Assembly (NCBI GenBank): GCA_947488435.1
Contig: CANKZG010000004.1
Coordinates: 62,001 to 126,000, forward strand
Origin: an uncultured Flavobacteriaceae bacterium
Lineage (GTDB): Bacteria > Bacteroidota > Bacteroidia > Flavobacteriales > Flavobacteriaceae
Direction: 5' to 3'
Length of the DNA: 64,000 nucleotides
The notes beneath the pieces were generated by a model that made no database searches, had not been told where the DNA came from, and saw only the letters and a list, made by a program, of their open reading frames with translations. A program made the position numbers and the translations under genes. Below, piece after piece: positions 35,660-44,098 of this stretch; the first letter of the stretch is position 1, and each line of letters opens with the position of its first letter.

Positions 35660-37150
35660 ATGGGATTAAATTCCAAAATAATAATACACTTAATGGGATT
35701 GCTATTGCTTTGCAATGGCTTTTTTATGCTCTTTGCTGCTCTTGTAAGCGGAATTTATAAAGACGGAGTAACCCTAGATATTTCTTTAGCCTCAATTGTT
35801 ACCATGTTGGTAGGGGTTTTGGCCATGTTTTATACACGAGGACATAAAAAAGAGGTTAAGAAAAAGGAAGGATATATTATTGTTACTTTTGGTTGGTTAG
35901 TAATGTCAATTTCGGGTGTACTTCCTTATCTTTTTTCGGGAGCGATACCCGATGTTACCAATGCTTTTTTTGAAACAATCTCGGGATATACTACTACAGG
36001 AGCATCTATTTTAGAGGATATTGAAGTTTTACCCGAAGGAATACTTTTCTGGAGAAGTCTTACGCATTGGATTGGCGGGATGGGTATTATTGTTTTGGCT
36101 ATTGCAATTCTTCCGTTACTTGGTATTGGCGGAATGCAACTTTTTGCCGCTGAAGCTCCTGGGCCTAATGCTGACAAATTACACCCAAGAATTACAGATA
36201 CAGCTAAACGTTTATGGTTAATTTATGTAGGCTATACGGCGGCAGAAACATTGTTGCTCAAATTAGCAGGGATGTCTTTTTTTGATGCGATGAATCATTC
36301 ATTGGCTACCTTATCTACCGGAGGTTTTTCTACAAAAAATGCGAGTTTAGCATATTGGAATAATCAACCCCTGATTCAATATATCGTTATCTTTTTCATG
36401 TTTTTGGCAGGTAGTAATTTTGTGCTTAGTTATTTTGCTTTTAAAGGTAAGATTCAGCGTATTCTGAAGGATGAAGAATTTAAATTCTATGCTGGATTTA
36501 TTCTCGTATTTACGGTCATAGCTGCTTTTGTGATTTATTTTAAAGCGGATGTCGCTGTGTCTACTTACCACCCGATGATCTTTGGTGAGGTTGAAAGTGC
36601 TTTTAGACATGCACTTTTTCAAGTGGTAGCAGTGGTTACAACAACAGGTTTTGTTAGTTCAGATTTTACGAGTTGGACTCCTTTTTTAACGGTTTTCTTT
36701 TTTGGGCTTTTCTTTCTTGGGGGATCGGCAGGTTCCACCGCAGGAGGTATAAAAGTGATGCGCCATTTACTTATTGTAAAGAATGGTTTGTTGGAGTTTA
36801 AAAGAACCTTACACCCAAATGCTTTAATTCCTGTTCGCTATAATAATAAAACCGTTCAGGAACATATCGTGTATAATATTATAGCCTTTTTTGTGCTGTA
36901 TATGCTTTCCTTTATCATTGGAGCGTTAGTTTTAGGTTTTTTAGGGCTAGATTTCACGTCTGCAATAGGTGGTGCCGCTTCCTCATTAGGAAATGTAGGC
37001 CCTGCATTGGGTACCCTTAATCCAGTTAGTAATTTTAGCGAATTACCTACAATGGGAAAATGGTGGTGTGGTTTTTTAATGCTTCTAGGGCGATTAGAAC
37101 TTTTTACTGTTTTAATTTTGTTTACTCCCTATTTTTGGAAGCGGATATAG
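35660..37150 (+). CDS. trkH: Trk potassium uptake channel TrkH
   Basis: A 496-residue polytopic membrane channel of the TrkH/KtrB superfamily. The four pore loops are visible: SGYTTTGASILEDIE, LATLSTGGFSTKNASLAYW, VVAVVTTTGFVSSDFTSW and GAASSLGNVGPALG, with the selectivity-filter glycines (TTGAS, TGGFS, TTGFV, LGNVG). About ten hydrophobic spans fit the fold. With TrkA it imports K+ across the inner membrane. Adjacent start and stop codons make translational coupling to trkA likely. Confidence 0.95.
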   Translation: MGLNSKIIIHLMGLLLLCNGFFMLFAALVSGIYKDGVTLDISLASIVTMLVGVLAMFYTRGHKKEVKKKEGYIIVTFGWLVMSISGVLPYLFSGAIPDVTNAFFETISGYTTTGASILEDIEVLPEGILFWRSLTHWIGGMGIIVLAIAILPLLGIGGMQLFAAEAPGPNADKLHPRITDTAKRLWLIYVGYTAAETLLLKLAGMSFFDAMNHSLATLSTGGFSTKNASLAYWNNQPLIQYIVIFFMFLAGSNFVLSYFAFKGKIQRILKDEEFKFYAGFILVFTVIAAFVIYFKADVAVSTYHPMIFGEVESAFRHALFQVVAVVTTTGFVSSDFTSWTPFLTVFFFGLFFLGGSAGSTAGGIKVMRHLLIVKNGLLEFKRTLHPNALIPVRYNNKTVQEHIVYNIIAFFVLYMLSFIIGALVLGFLGLDFTSAIGGAASSLGNVGPALGTLNPVSNFSELPTMGKWWCGFLMLLGRLELFTVLILFTPYFWKRI

Positions 37151-37185
37151 GCGTCCGAGTAATGTCTTGCCTCGTGAGAAAAAAA

Positions 37186-38370
37186 TTAAAGCACCGCAGC
37201 AATCCGTGAAATTGCCTCTCGTAACTCTTTTTCTGACGCCGCATAAGAAATACGAATACAATTGGGGTTTCCAAATGCTTCTCCTGTTACAGTAGCAACA
37301 TTTGCTTGTTCTAAAAGGTATAAGGAAAAATCTGAAGCATTCTGTATTTCCGTACCTCGAAGTGTTTTTCCGAAAAAACTTGAAATATCTGGAAATACAT
37401 AAAAAGCACCTTCAGGAACGTTTAAGTTGAACCCCTGTATTTCTCCTAACAACTGCAATACCAAATCCCTTCTTTGGTGAAATTCATCGATCATGAACTG
37501 AATTTTACTTTTAGGCGCTTCTAAGGCGGCGATAGTAGCTCGTTGAGCTATGGCATTTGCACCACTTGTAATTTGTCCTTGAAATTTAGTACAGGCCTTG
37601 GCTACCCATTCTGGAGCTCCAATGTATCCTATTCGCCACCCCGTCATGGCAAAAGCTTTGGAAACACCATTTACCGTAATAGTGCGATCATACATACCAT
37701 CAATTCCTGCAATACTTACATGATCTCCTGCAAAATTAATATGTTCATAAATTTCATCCGAAACAATATAAATATTTGGATGTTTAACAAGAACAGCTGC
37801 CAGAGCCTCCAATTCTTCTTTGCTATATACGGATCCACTAGGATTGCAAGGCGAACTAAACCACAACATTCGCGTTTTAGGGGTAATTGCCTCTTCCAAT
37901 TGATCCGGTGTCATTTTAAAATCGGTATCAATACTAGTAGGAACCTGTACAGGAACCCCTTCGGCGATTTTTACAATATCACTATAACTTACCCAAAAAG
38001 GTGCTGGCAAGATAACCTCATCTTCTGCGTTTAAGATAGTCATAGCCACATTAGCTAGCGATTGTTTTGCTCCTGTAGAAACTACAATTTGTGAGACCTT
38101 GTACACTAGATTGTTATCACGTTTAAACTTTTGAGCGATAGCTTGTTTTAGCTCAGCATAACCATCAACAGGAGTATAGCTGCTGTAATTATCATCAATT
38201 GCCTGTTTTGCAGCCTCTTTAATAAACTCAGGAATATTAAAGTCTGGCTCTCCTAAACTAAGTCCTATTATGTCTTTTCCCTGTCCACGTAATTCTCTGG
38301 CTTTTGCAGCCATAGCTAATGTGGCCGAAGTAGACATGTTTTTAATTCTATCGGATAAGTGGTTGCTCAT
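37186..38370 (-). CDS. Class I pyridoxal-phosphate aminotransferase (aspartate-aminotransferase type)
   Basis: A 394-residue enzyme from MSNHLSDRIKNMSTSATLAMAAKARELR; the 15 upstream residues of the longer frame overlap the desaturase gene's end and are rejected. Motifs: LSLGEPDFNIPEF, YSSYTPVDGYAELKQAI, STGAKQSLANVAMTILNAEDEVILPAPFWVSY, FSSPCNPSGSVYS, YIVSDEIYEHINFAG, and the PLP lysine in VNGVSKAFAMTGWRIGY. Subgroup Ibeta aspartate aminotransferase is most likely; other amino-acid or prephenate specificities are possible. It follows the desaturase by 13 bases. Confidence 0.92.
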   Translation of the reverse strand: MSNHLSDRIKNMSTSATLAMAAKARELRGQGKDIIGLSLGEPDFNIPEFIKEAAKQAIDDNYSSYTPVDGYAELKQAIAQKFKRDNNLVYKVSQIVVSTGAKQSLANVAMTILNAEDEVILPAPFWVSYSDIVKIAEGVPVQVPTSIDTDFKMTPDQLEEAITPKTRMLWFSSPCNPSGSVYSKEELEALAAVLVKHPNIYIVSDEIYEHINFAGDHVSIAGIDGMYDRTITVNGVSKAFAMTGWRIGYIGAPEWVAKACTKFQGQITSGANAIAQRATIAALEAPKSKIQFMIDEFHQRRDLVLQLLGEIQGFNLNVPEGAFYVFPDISSFFGKTLRGTEIQNASDFSLYLLEQANVATVTGEAFGNPNCIRISYAASEKELREAISRIAAVL

Positions 38371-38383
38371 TTGAAAAACAAAT

Positions 38384-39487
38384 TTATTGGTATTGCAAAG
38401 CCGGTTTTTTACCAAGCTCTTTTAAATGTTTGAAATGCGAAATTATAGCTTTTCTTGTAGATTTATATTCATTATAAGGTAAATTAAACTCTTTCGCTGT
38501 TTGTTTAACAATTTTGGAGATTTTTGTGTAATGTACATGACTGATATTCGGAAATATATGATGTTCAACCTGGTGATTCAGGCCACCAGAATACCAATTC
38601 ATAATACGATTTTTAGTGCCAAAATTTACGGTAGTAGCTAGTTGATGAATCGCCCAAGAATTTTTCATAGTACCCGTATTATCCGGTAACGGTGTTTGCG
38701 CATCGTCTACAACATGTGCCAACTGAAAAATTACGCTTAGAATGACTCCTGCGACGTAGTGCATGATAAAAAAGCCAAGGAGAATTTTATACCATGCGAT
38801 ATCTAAAAAAATAAAAGGAATAACCAACCAGACAAGAACATATAGCAGCTTGGTCATTACTAAGGTGCTCCAATTTACAAAAGCACTCGGTAGCTTACCA
38901 TAGGCTAGTTTTCCTTTCATATACCGAGCCATACGTTTAAAATCGGATGTTAAAGCCCAATTAAAGGTCATCAAACCGTATAAGAAAATAGAATAATAAT
39001 GCTGAAAACGATGATGTTTTTTCCATTTTGCGTGTTTCGAAAACCGCAAAACTCTTCCGGCATCCAGATCTTCATCGTGATCTTGAATATTGGTGTAGGT
39101 ATGATGCAAAACATTGTGTTGTACCTGCCAGTTGTATACATTTCCTGCAAGCACATACATACTACCTCCCATTAATTTATTTACCCACTTTTTATTAGAA
39201 TAGGATCCATGATTCCCATCATGCATTACATTCATACCAACACCAGCCATACCAATCCCCATAACTATAGTAAGGAGTAAGTTAGCCCAATTGGGAAGAT
39301 TGAGTGTTAGTACTAAGAAATACGGACCAAAAAACAAGGTGAACATAATCACTGTTTTTAAATGCAATTTCCAATTTCCAGTTTTTTTAATACGATTTTC
39401 TTTAAAATATTGGTTAACTCTTTTATTTAAAGTTTTAAAGAACTGTCCCGAATCTTTTCTGGAAAACCGTATACTTTCCGTATTCAT
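38384..39487 (-). CDS. Acyl-lipid / acyl-CoA fatty acid desaturase
   Basis: A 367-residue membrane di-iron desaturase from the ATG at 39487 (MNTESIRFSRKDSGQFFKTLNKR). The three histidine boxes are HDGNHGS, HNVLHHTYTN and QVEHHIFP; hydrophobic pairs around residues 45-85 and 185-240 are the membrane hairpins. The QxxHH third box links it to front-end or linoleoyl-CoA-type desaturases. It introduces a cis double bond in membrane fatty acids; the position is not predictable. A TATCTTTA sequence at 39504-39511 could be its -7 element. Confidence 0.9.
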   Translation of the reverse strand: MNTESIRFSRKDSGQFFKTLNKRVNQYFKENRIKKTGNWKLHLKTVIMFTLFFGPYFLVLTLNLPNWANLLLTIVMGIGMAGVGMNVMHDGNHGSYSNKKWVNKLMGGSMYVLAGNVYNWQVQHNVLHHTYTNIQDHDEDLDAGRVLRFSKHAKWKKHHRFQHYYSIFLYGLMTFNWALTSDFKRMARYMKGKLAYGKLPSAFVNWSTLVMTKLLYVLVWLVIPFIFLDIAWYKILLGFFIMHYVAGVILSVIFQLAHVVDDAQTPLPDNTGTMKNSWAIHQLATTVNFGTKNRIMNWYSGGLNHQVEHHIFPNISHVHYTKISKIVKQTAKEFNLPYNEYKSTRKAIISHFKHLKELGKKPALQYQ

Positions 39488-39580
39488 GGTGTTTATTTTT
39501 TTGTAAAGATAACGTAAAAGCACGCGATTTTGATATTTTAACTATCTTAAAAAACAACTAAATTCTTCTAGGTAATGTAC

Positions 39581-39588
39581 TATTTTTG
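39581..39588 (+). promoter_or_regulatory. -7 element upstream of rsmG
   Basis: TATTTTTG matches TAnnTTTG, 15 bases before the rsmG ATG at 39604. An in-frame TTG at 39586 lies inside this element, so the ATG is the right start and the leader is about 10 bases. Confidence 0.6.
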
Positions 39589-39603
39589 CGTAAAAATTCG
39601 AGA

Positions 39604-40239
39604 ATGAGTTTAGATCTTATTATCAAATACTTCCCTAAGTTAGATGCTGTCCAGCAAAGTAGATTTGCCTTGTTAGAAGAATTGTATCAAGATTGGAATC
39701 AAAAAATAAATGTGGTTTCTCGAAAAGATATTGACGAATTGTATGTAAGGCATGTTCTTCATTCATTGGCAATAGCTAAAATCCAACAGTTTAAAGCGGA
39801 GACTACTGTAATAGATGTAGGTACTGGCGGAGGATTTCCAGGAATCCCTTTGGCTATTCTTTTCCCTGAAGTGAAATTCACCTTAGTAGATGCTATTGGA
39901 AAGAAAATTAAGGTGGTAGAAGAAGTAAAGGAAGGATTAGAGTTGTCTAATGTTACGGCTATACATTCTCGAGTTGAAGGATTAGATATGGAATTTGATT
40001 TCATTGTGAGCAGGGCAGTAGCTGCAATGCCCACATTTGTGCATTGGGTTAAAGGAAGAATAAAAAAGAAGTCGATTCACGAACGAAAAAATGGAATACT
40101 TTATTTAAAAGGAGGGGATTTAACGGAAGAACTAAGTTCTTATAAAACCGCTCAGATTTATGAGTTGTCCAACTACTTCACAGAACCTTTTTACGAAACT
40201 AAAAAGATTGTCTATTTGCCGCTGAAATATAAAGGGTAG
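39604..40239 (+). CDS. rsmG: 16S rRNA m7G527 methyltransferase RsmG (GidB)
   Basis: A 211-residue SAM methyltransferase: MSLDLIIKYFPKLDAVQQSRFALLEELYQDWNQKINVVSRKDIDELYVRHVLHSLAI, then motif I VIDVGTGGGFPGIPLAILFPEVKFTLVDAIGKKIKVVEEV, and FDFIVSRAVAAMPTFVHWVK. It methylates G527 of 16S rRNA. Length and N-terminus fit the family. The gene is alone on this strand in the region and faces the next gene convergently. Confidence 0.95.
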   Translation: MSLDLIIKYFPKLDAVQQSRFALLEELYQDWNQKINVVSRKDIDELYVRHVLHSLAIAKIQQFKAETTVIDVGTGGGFPGIPLAILFPEVKFTLVDAIGKKIKVVEEVKEGLELSNVTAIHSRVEGLDMEFDFIVSRAVAAMPTFVHWVKGRIKKKSIHERKNGILYLKGGDLTEELSSYKTAQIYELSNYFTEPFYETKKIVYLPLKYKG

Positions 40240-40396
40240 CTTTGCTAAATACTAAGCATTCTTCTATACGAATTATTGTACTTTTTGGCATACCCTTTTA
40301 CATAACTAGAGAGTCGTGTAATGAAGTTTTTTTTGGATTTTTTTTGACATGTGGTTGTGGTCTGCTTTCTCATAAATGATTTTTTGTTAGATCTAA

Positions 40397-40477
40397 GTTA
40401 ATTAATTTACAATTAATTAACGTTAAATTTACATTGAAATTGTAAAATATTGATTTTTAACACAATATGAATTGTGT
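40397..40477. repeat. Cluster of three perfect inverted repeats
   Basis: In 81 bases downstream of rsmG there are three perfect inverted repeats: GTTAATTAAT (40397-40406) with its inverse at 40412-40421, spacer 5; TTTACA (40428-40433) with TGTAAA (40441-40446), spacer 7; ACACAAT (40460-40466) with ATTGTGT (40471-40477), spacer 4. All are AT-rich and none has a T-run after it. The segment lies between the ends of two convergent genes (40239 and 40523), with no gene recognised in it. It may be DNA-binding-protein sites or an RNA structure. Confidence 0.5.
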
Positions 40478-40522
40478 ATTTGAAGAAAAATTAGCATCAT
40501 AAAAAGCTAGATACCTTACCTT

Positions 40523-40906
40523 TTAGAAAACCACGATGCATTCAAAATCATCAGGTTGCCATATGATACGTTGGTTACGCAGTGCATTGAAATTGATGGG
40601 GTTATCAGGAGTGTTTAAGTTTATGCCTTCGCAATTAAAAATTGGTATAGTTTTATTTATTACAGGATTACAGTCCTGGTAAATAAACACCGTATTGCCA
40701 TTAAGAATCGCTTGAGTAATAAAGCAAAATCGGATATCAGATGAGGTGCTAAGTTCTCTGCGTTCAACTTCTTGACGTAACCAATCTAGCTCGATTAATA
40801 CATTGTCTACGCCACATGAAATAAGAGATTGAGTGTTATTGTCATCGTTGTTTAAATCACAACTTAGCAGACAAAAACCTAAGAGAATTACGATAATTTT
40901 TTTCAT
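40523..40906 (-). CDS. Small predicted lipoprotein, 127 residues
   Basis: From the start MKKIIVILLGFCLLSC (lipobox LLSC, Cys 16; 20 upstream residues of the longer frame rejected). A DLNNDDNNTQ linker follows, then about 100 residues with scattered Cys (CGVDNV, FCFITQ, QDCNP, IFNCEG) and no catalytic signature. The C-terminal WQPDDFECIVVF is striking but I cannot assign it. Small Cys-containing lipoproteins like this are common and uncharacterised in Bacteroidota. Confidence 0.65.
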   Translation of the reverse strand: MKKIIVILLGFCLLSCDLNNDDNNTQSLISCGVDNVLIELDWLRQEVERRELSTSSDIRFCFITQAILNGNTVFIYQDCNPVINKTIPIFNCEGINLNTPDNPINFNALRNQRIIWQPDDFECIVVF

Positions 40907-41043
40907 TACTTTGGTGTTGCGGTTTTTTATAAAGATGTAAAATCTCAAAAAAGTTGCTTTAAACAATAAAGTTATTTGAAAGGAAATATCAGTTGTAAAC
41001 GGGAATGCTATTGTTAAGAAATATTTTTTTTAACACAATGTCG

Positions 41044-41640
41044 TTAATCTGAGCAAAGTTGTTTTAACTGAATTGTGTTTAGGGTATTCCATATGTTATG
41101 ATCATAACGCTGTTGTGATAGGTGAAAGATAGTACTGTACTTCCTTGTTTGCTCACAAAAAGAATGATTAGCCTTTACATTTAGGACAATAGTCTTTTTT
41201 GTAAAAAACGCATCATAAACACTAATTTTACCTATAAAATCCCCTTTTTCTTCTTTATCAATAAATAATGCCACCGTTTTTTGAAGATTAACTGCGTCCG
41301 GATCTTTGCCATTCAATGCCACATTATGCATTAAACCATCAAAATAAACGACTAATAATTCCGCAATCTTTTCAGCATTTAATTTGGGATCTTCATCCAA
41401 ATACCAGATAAAAGCATAAGTCCAGAATGCTTCGCTATCTGTTTTTGCCCACCCAGGTGAGAAACGAATGTCCTCTGTTCCAACAAAATTTATTTCGGGA
41501 GCAAATTCTAATGGAAAGGGAATAATTTCTGTACGCCAATCATCTGGCGCATTCAGTATTGGAATAGGAGTCTCTTTAGATTGGGCTTTAACAAGTATTG
41601 TTGTTAAAAGAATCGCTAAAAAAAAGACTCCTATTCTCAT
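41044..41640 (-). CDS. Secreted protein of unknown function after pruA
   Basis: A 198-residue protein with a signal peptide (MRIGVFFLAILLTTILVKAQ). The body contains DWRTEIIPFPLEFAPEINFVGTEDIRFSPGWAKTDSEAFWTYAFIWYLDEDPKLNAEKIAELLVVYFDGL and a C-terminal SFCEQTRKYSTIFHLSQQRYDHNIWNTLNTIQL. Such proteins with a WRTEIIPFP / FSPGWA pattern exist in marine Flavobacteria as hypothetical proteins. It starts 15 bases after pruA, so it is probably cotranscribed, without obvious functional link. Confidence 0.7.
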   Translation of the reverse strand: MRIGVFFLAILLTTILVKAQSKETPIPILNAPDDWRTEIIPFPLEFAPEINFVGTEDIRFSPGWAKTDSEAFWTYAFIWYLDEDPKLNAEKIAELLVVYFDGLMHNVALNGKDPDAVNLQKTVALFIDKEEKGDFIGKISVYDAFFTKKTIVLNVKANHSFCEQTRKYSTIFHLSQQRYDHNIWNTLNTIQLKQLCSD

Positions 41641-41655
41641 AATTATATGTATTAA

Positions 41656-43284
41656 CTATCCTAAAAATGGATACCTATAATCTTCAGGTGTAACAAAGGT
41701 TTCTTTAATAAGTCTTGGTGAAACCCAACGCATTAAGTTTTGAGCAGAACCAGCTTTGTCATTCGTTCCGGATGCTCTTGCTCCACCAAATGGCTGTTGA
41801 CCTACAACAGCACCAGTTGGTTTATCATTAATGTAGAAATTACCTGCACAATTTTGCAGTGCTAAGGTGGCTTCTTCTATGGCATACCTGTCTGCAGATA
41901 AAACAGCTCCTGTAAGCGCATATTCCGAAGTGCTATCAATAAGCTCCAGGGTTTTAGACCAATCTGCATCTTCGTAAATGTAAACCGTAACTACGGGGCC
42001 AAAAAGTTCTGTACACATTGTTGTATATTTCGGATCTTGAGCTAATATTACTGTTGGCTCCACAAAGTAACCTTTGGATTTATCATAACTACCACCTGCA
42101 ATTATTTCAGCATCAGGATCATTTTTTGCTTGATCGATATACTTTGCTAATTTATCAAAAGAACCCTCATGAATCACGGCAGTAATAAAATTAGAAAGAT
42201 CTTCAGGAGATCCAGGTTTATTAAAAGACTCAATATCTGCTTTTACAAATTCTAGTATTTCTTGAGCTGTAGATTTGGGAAGGTATACTCTAGATGCAGC
42301 GCTACACTTTTGACCTTGAAATTCAAAAGCACCTCTTGTTATCGCCGTAGCCACTTGCTTGGTGTTTGCTGAAGGATGTGCGATTATAAAATCTTTACCC
42401 CCTGTTTCACCTACGATTTTTGGGTATGTTTTATAGGTGTGAATATTATTACCAATTTGTTTCCATAATTCTTTAAATACAAAAGTGGATCCTGTAAAAT
42501 GTATTCCGGAAAAATCAGGACTTGCTAAAACAGTTTCAGTGATCATCACAGGATCTCCATAAACCACGTTAATAACACCGTCGGGAACACCTGCTTCTTT
42601 AAATAAATCTACAATTACCTTTGCTGAAAAAATCTGACTATCGCTAGGCTTCCAAACTACAACATTTCCCATCATAGCTGCACTTGCAGGTAAGTTTCCA
42701 GCAATTGCGGTGAAATTGAACGGAGTTATGGCATACACAAAACCTTCTAGAGGTCTATATTCAACCCGATTCCAAATACCTTCTGCAGAATCTGGCTGTT
42801 CTTCATAGATTTGAGCCATAAATTCTACATTAAATCGCAAAAAATCAATAAACTCACATGCTGCATCAATCTCCGCTTGGTGTACGGTTTTGGATTGCGC
42901 TATCATTGTTGCTGCATTAATTTTGGCACGATAAGGCCCCGCTAATAAGTCTGCAGCTTTAAGAAAGATTGCAGCACGCTGCTCCCAAGCTAAATTTGCC
43001 CATTTCGTTCGTGCTTCCAAAGCATTTGAGATAGCAGTTTCTATATGTGTTTTTTCTGCTATATGATAATTCCCAACAACATGATTATGATCATGTGGAG
43101 GTGACATCGGTTTAGTATTTCCAGTTCTAATTTCGTCGGCTCCGATATACATTGGAATATCCTCGTTACCATTAAAATAACTCTTGTATTGCTGTAAAAC
43201 AGCTTCCCGTTCTGATGTTCCAGGAGCATAACTTTTTATTGGTTCGTTGTATGCTGCAGGAACCTGAAAGAAACCTTTACCCAT
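41656..43284 (-). CDS. pruA: L-glutamate gamma-semialdehyde (1-pyrroline-5-carboxylate) dehydrogenase
   Basis: A 542-residue aldehyde dehydrogenase of the P5CDH type. Catalytic Cys is in FQGQKCSAASRVYLP, the catalytic Glu in KIVGETGGKDF, and the C-terminal CAGNFYINDKPTGAVVGQQPFGGARASGTNDKAG is typical of PruA. The length is the single-function form (not the fused PutA). It oxidises glutamate semialdehyde to glutamate with NAD+, the second step of proline catabolism. The best -33/-7 promoter in the window lies just upstream. Confidence 0.94.
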   Translation of the reverse strand: MGKGFFQVPAAYNEPIKSYAPGTSEREAVLQQYKSYFNGNEDIPMYIGADEIRTGNTKPMSPPHDHNHVVGNYHIAEKTHIETAISNALEARTKWANLAWEQRAAIFLKAADLLAGPYRAKINAATMIAQSKTVHQAEIDAACEFIDFLRFNVEFMAQIYEEQPDSAEGIWNRVEYRPLEGFVYAITPFNFTAIAGNLPASAAMMGNVVVWKPSDSQIFSAKVIVDLFKEAGVPDGVINVVYGDPVMITETVLASPDFSGIHFTGSTFVFKELWKQIGNNIHTYKTYPKIVGETGGKDFIIAHPSANTKQVATAITRGAFEFQGQKCSAASRVYLPKSTAQEILEFVKADIESFNKPGSPEDLSNFITAVIHEGSFDKLAKYIDQAKNDPDAEIIAGGSYDKSKGYFVEPTVILAQDPKYTTMCTELFGPVVTVYIYEDADWSKTLELIDSTSEYALTGAVLSADRYAIEEATLALQNCAGNFYINDKPTGAVVGQQPFGGARASGTNDKAGSAQNLMRWVSPRLIKETFVTPEDYRYPFLG

Positions 43285-43314
43285 GATCTGTGTTTTATGA
43301 ATTAAAAATTAATT

Positions 43315-43345
43315 CAAAGGTACTAAAAGCAATATTGGTATTCAA
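43315..43345 (-). promoter_or_regulatory. pruA promoter with -33 and -7 boxes
   Basis: On the minus strand: TTG (43345-43343), a 20-base spacer, then TACCTTTG (43322-43315). Both fit the Flavobacterium consensus TTG-N17-23-TAnnTTTG. The start site is near 43308, about 24 bases upstream of the pruA ATG. Confidence 0.75.
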
Positions 43346-43368
43346 TAAAAAAGAAGGAAATGAAACCC

Positions 43369-43755
43369 TTAGTTAAGGGCAAAAGGAGCACTAAATTTAA
43401 AGGCAGGTACATAAACTCTAAACTTCTCAGATGAGCTAAAATTAACCATATTGTAATGACCTTTCATTGCTCCTATTGGTGAGGTTAATAAACATCCGGA
43501 GCTATACGTATGCGATTCTCCCGGCCGTATCACCGGTTTTTTACCAATAACGCCCTCTCCATCTAGAATTTCTAGCTCATTTAGGGAATCATAAATTTGC
43601 CAATGACGTGACGTTAATTGCACGGAATCTTTACCTTGATTTTCAATGGTGATAGTATAGCCAAAAGCAAAATGCATTTTATAGTTTTTGAAGAAAGTAC
43701 CTTCAAAACTTGTATCTACCGAGATTTTAATGCCTTTGGTTACTTGGGTAATCAT
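43369..43755 (-). CDS. apaG: ApaG domain protein
   Basis: A 128-residue single-domain ApaG: MITQVTKGIKISVDTSFEGTFF, FAFGYTITIENQGKDSVQLTSRHWQIYDSLNELEILDGEGVIGKKPVIRPGESHTYSSGCLLTSPIGAMKGHYNMVN. It is a fibronectin-III-like beta-sandwich tied in E. coli to Co2+ resistance and Ap4A levels; the true role is unclear. Its own upstream gap (343 bases) shows no obvious promoter element. Confidence 0.92.
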   Translation of the reverse strand: MITQVTKGIKISVDTSFEGTFFKNYKMHFAFGYTITIENQGKDSVQLTSRHWQIYDSLNELEILDGEGVIGKKPVIRPGESHTYSSGCLLTSPIGAMKGHYNMVNFSSSEKFRVYVPAFKFSAPFALN

Positions 43756-44098
43756 ATTGGAGCGAATCTATAACTATAAACTTCTTATTAAAGAAGTGTT
43801 TGTTCTTGTGCTAGTGAAACTATTTTACATTACTACTATATATAAGACGTAAAAAAAATTAAAAAATTACATACTATAACTGGTAAAATGCAATTTAGTA
43901 TCGTGCTAAACGCAAGCAAGATAAGTAATTAACTACTACTGAAAAAATTAAAAAGCATATGATCGATATAATTCATCTTTTTTGGATATATGTCTAAAGA
44001 TATCCGCTGAAATACAGTATTACTTAAAGCGTTTCCTTAGGTGTAATCCTGTTTTTAGGTTGTAAAATTTTTGGGATTACCACTTTTGTTATGAGTCT
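43756..44098. other. 343-base intergenic region between apaG and the Plug gene
   Basis: No gene recognised. It contains a weak hairpin (ACTTCTT ... AAGAAGT, 43780-43797) just upstream of apaG and a GTAATCC / GGATTAC inverted repeat (44043-44049 and 44074-44080) just downstream of the Plug gene. The second could be a weak terminator-like structure, though its 24-base loop is large. Confidence 0.4.

Noticed and set aside
35320-35715. 131-residue minus-strand frame across trkA-trkH
   Set aside because: Antisense to two well-supported genes; no features of its own.
37543-38034. 163-residue plus-strand frame inside the aminotransferase gene
   Set aside because: Antisense to a certain enzyme gene, with composition of a shadow frame.
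39586-39603. Upstream TTG start for rsmG
   Set aside because: It lies inside the -7 promoter element; the ATG at 39604 gives the family N-terminus.
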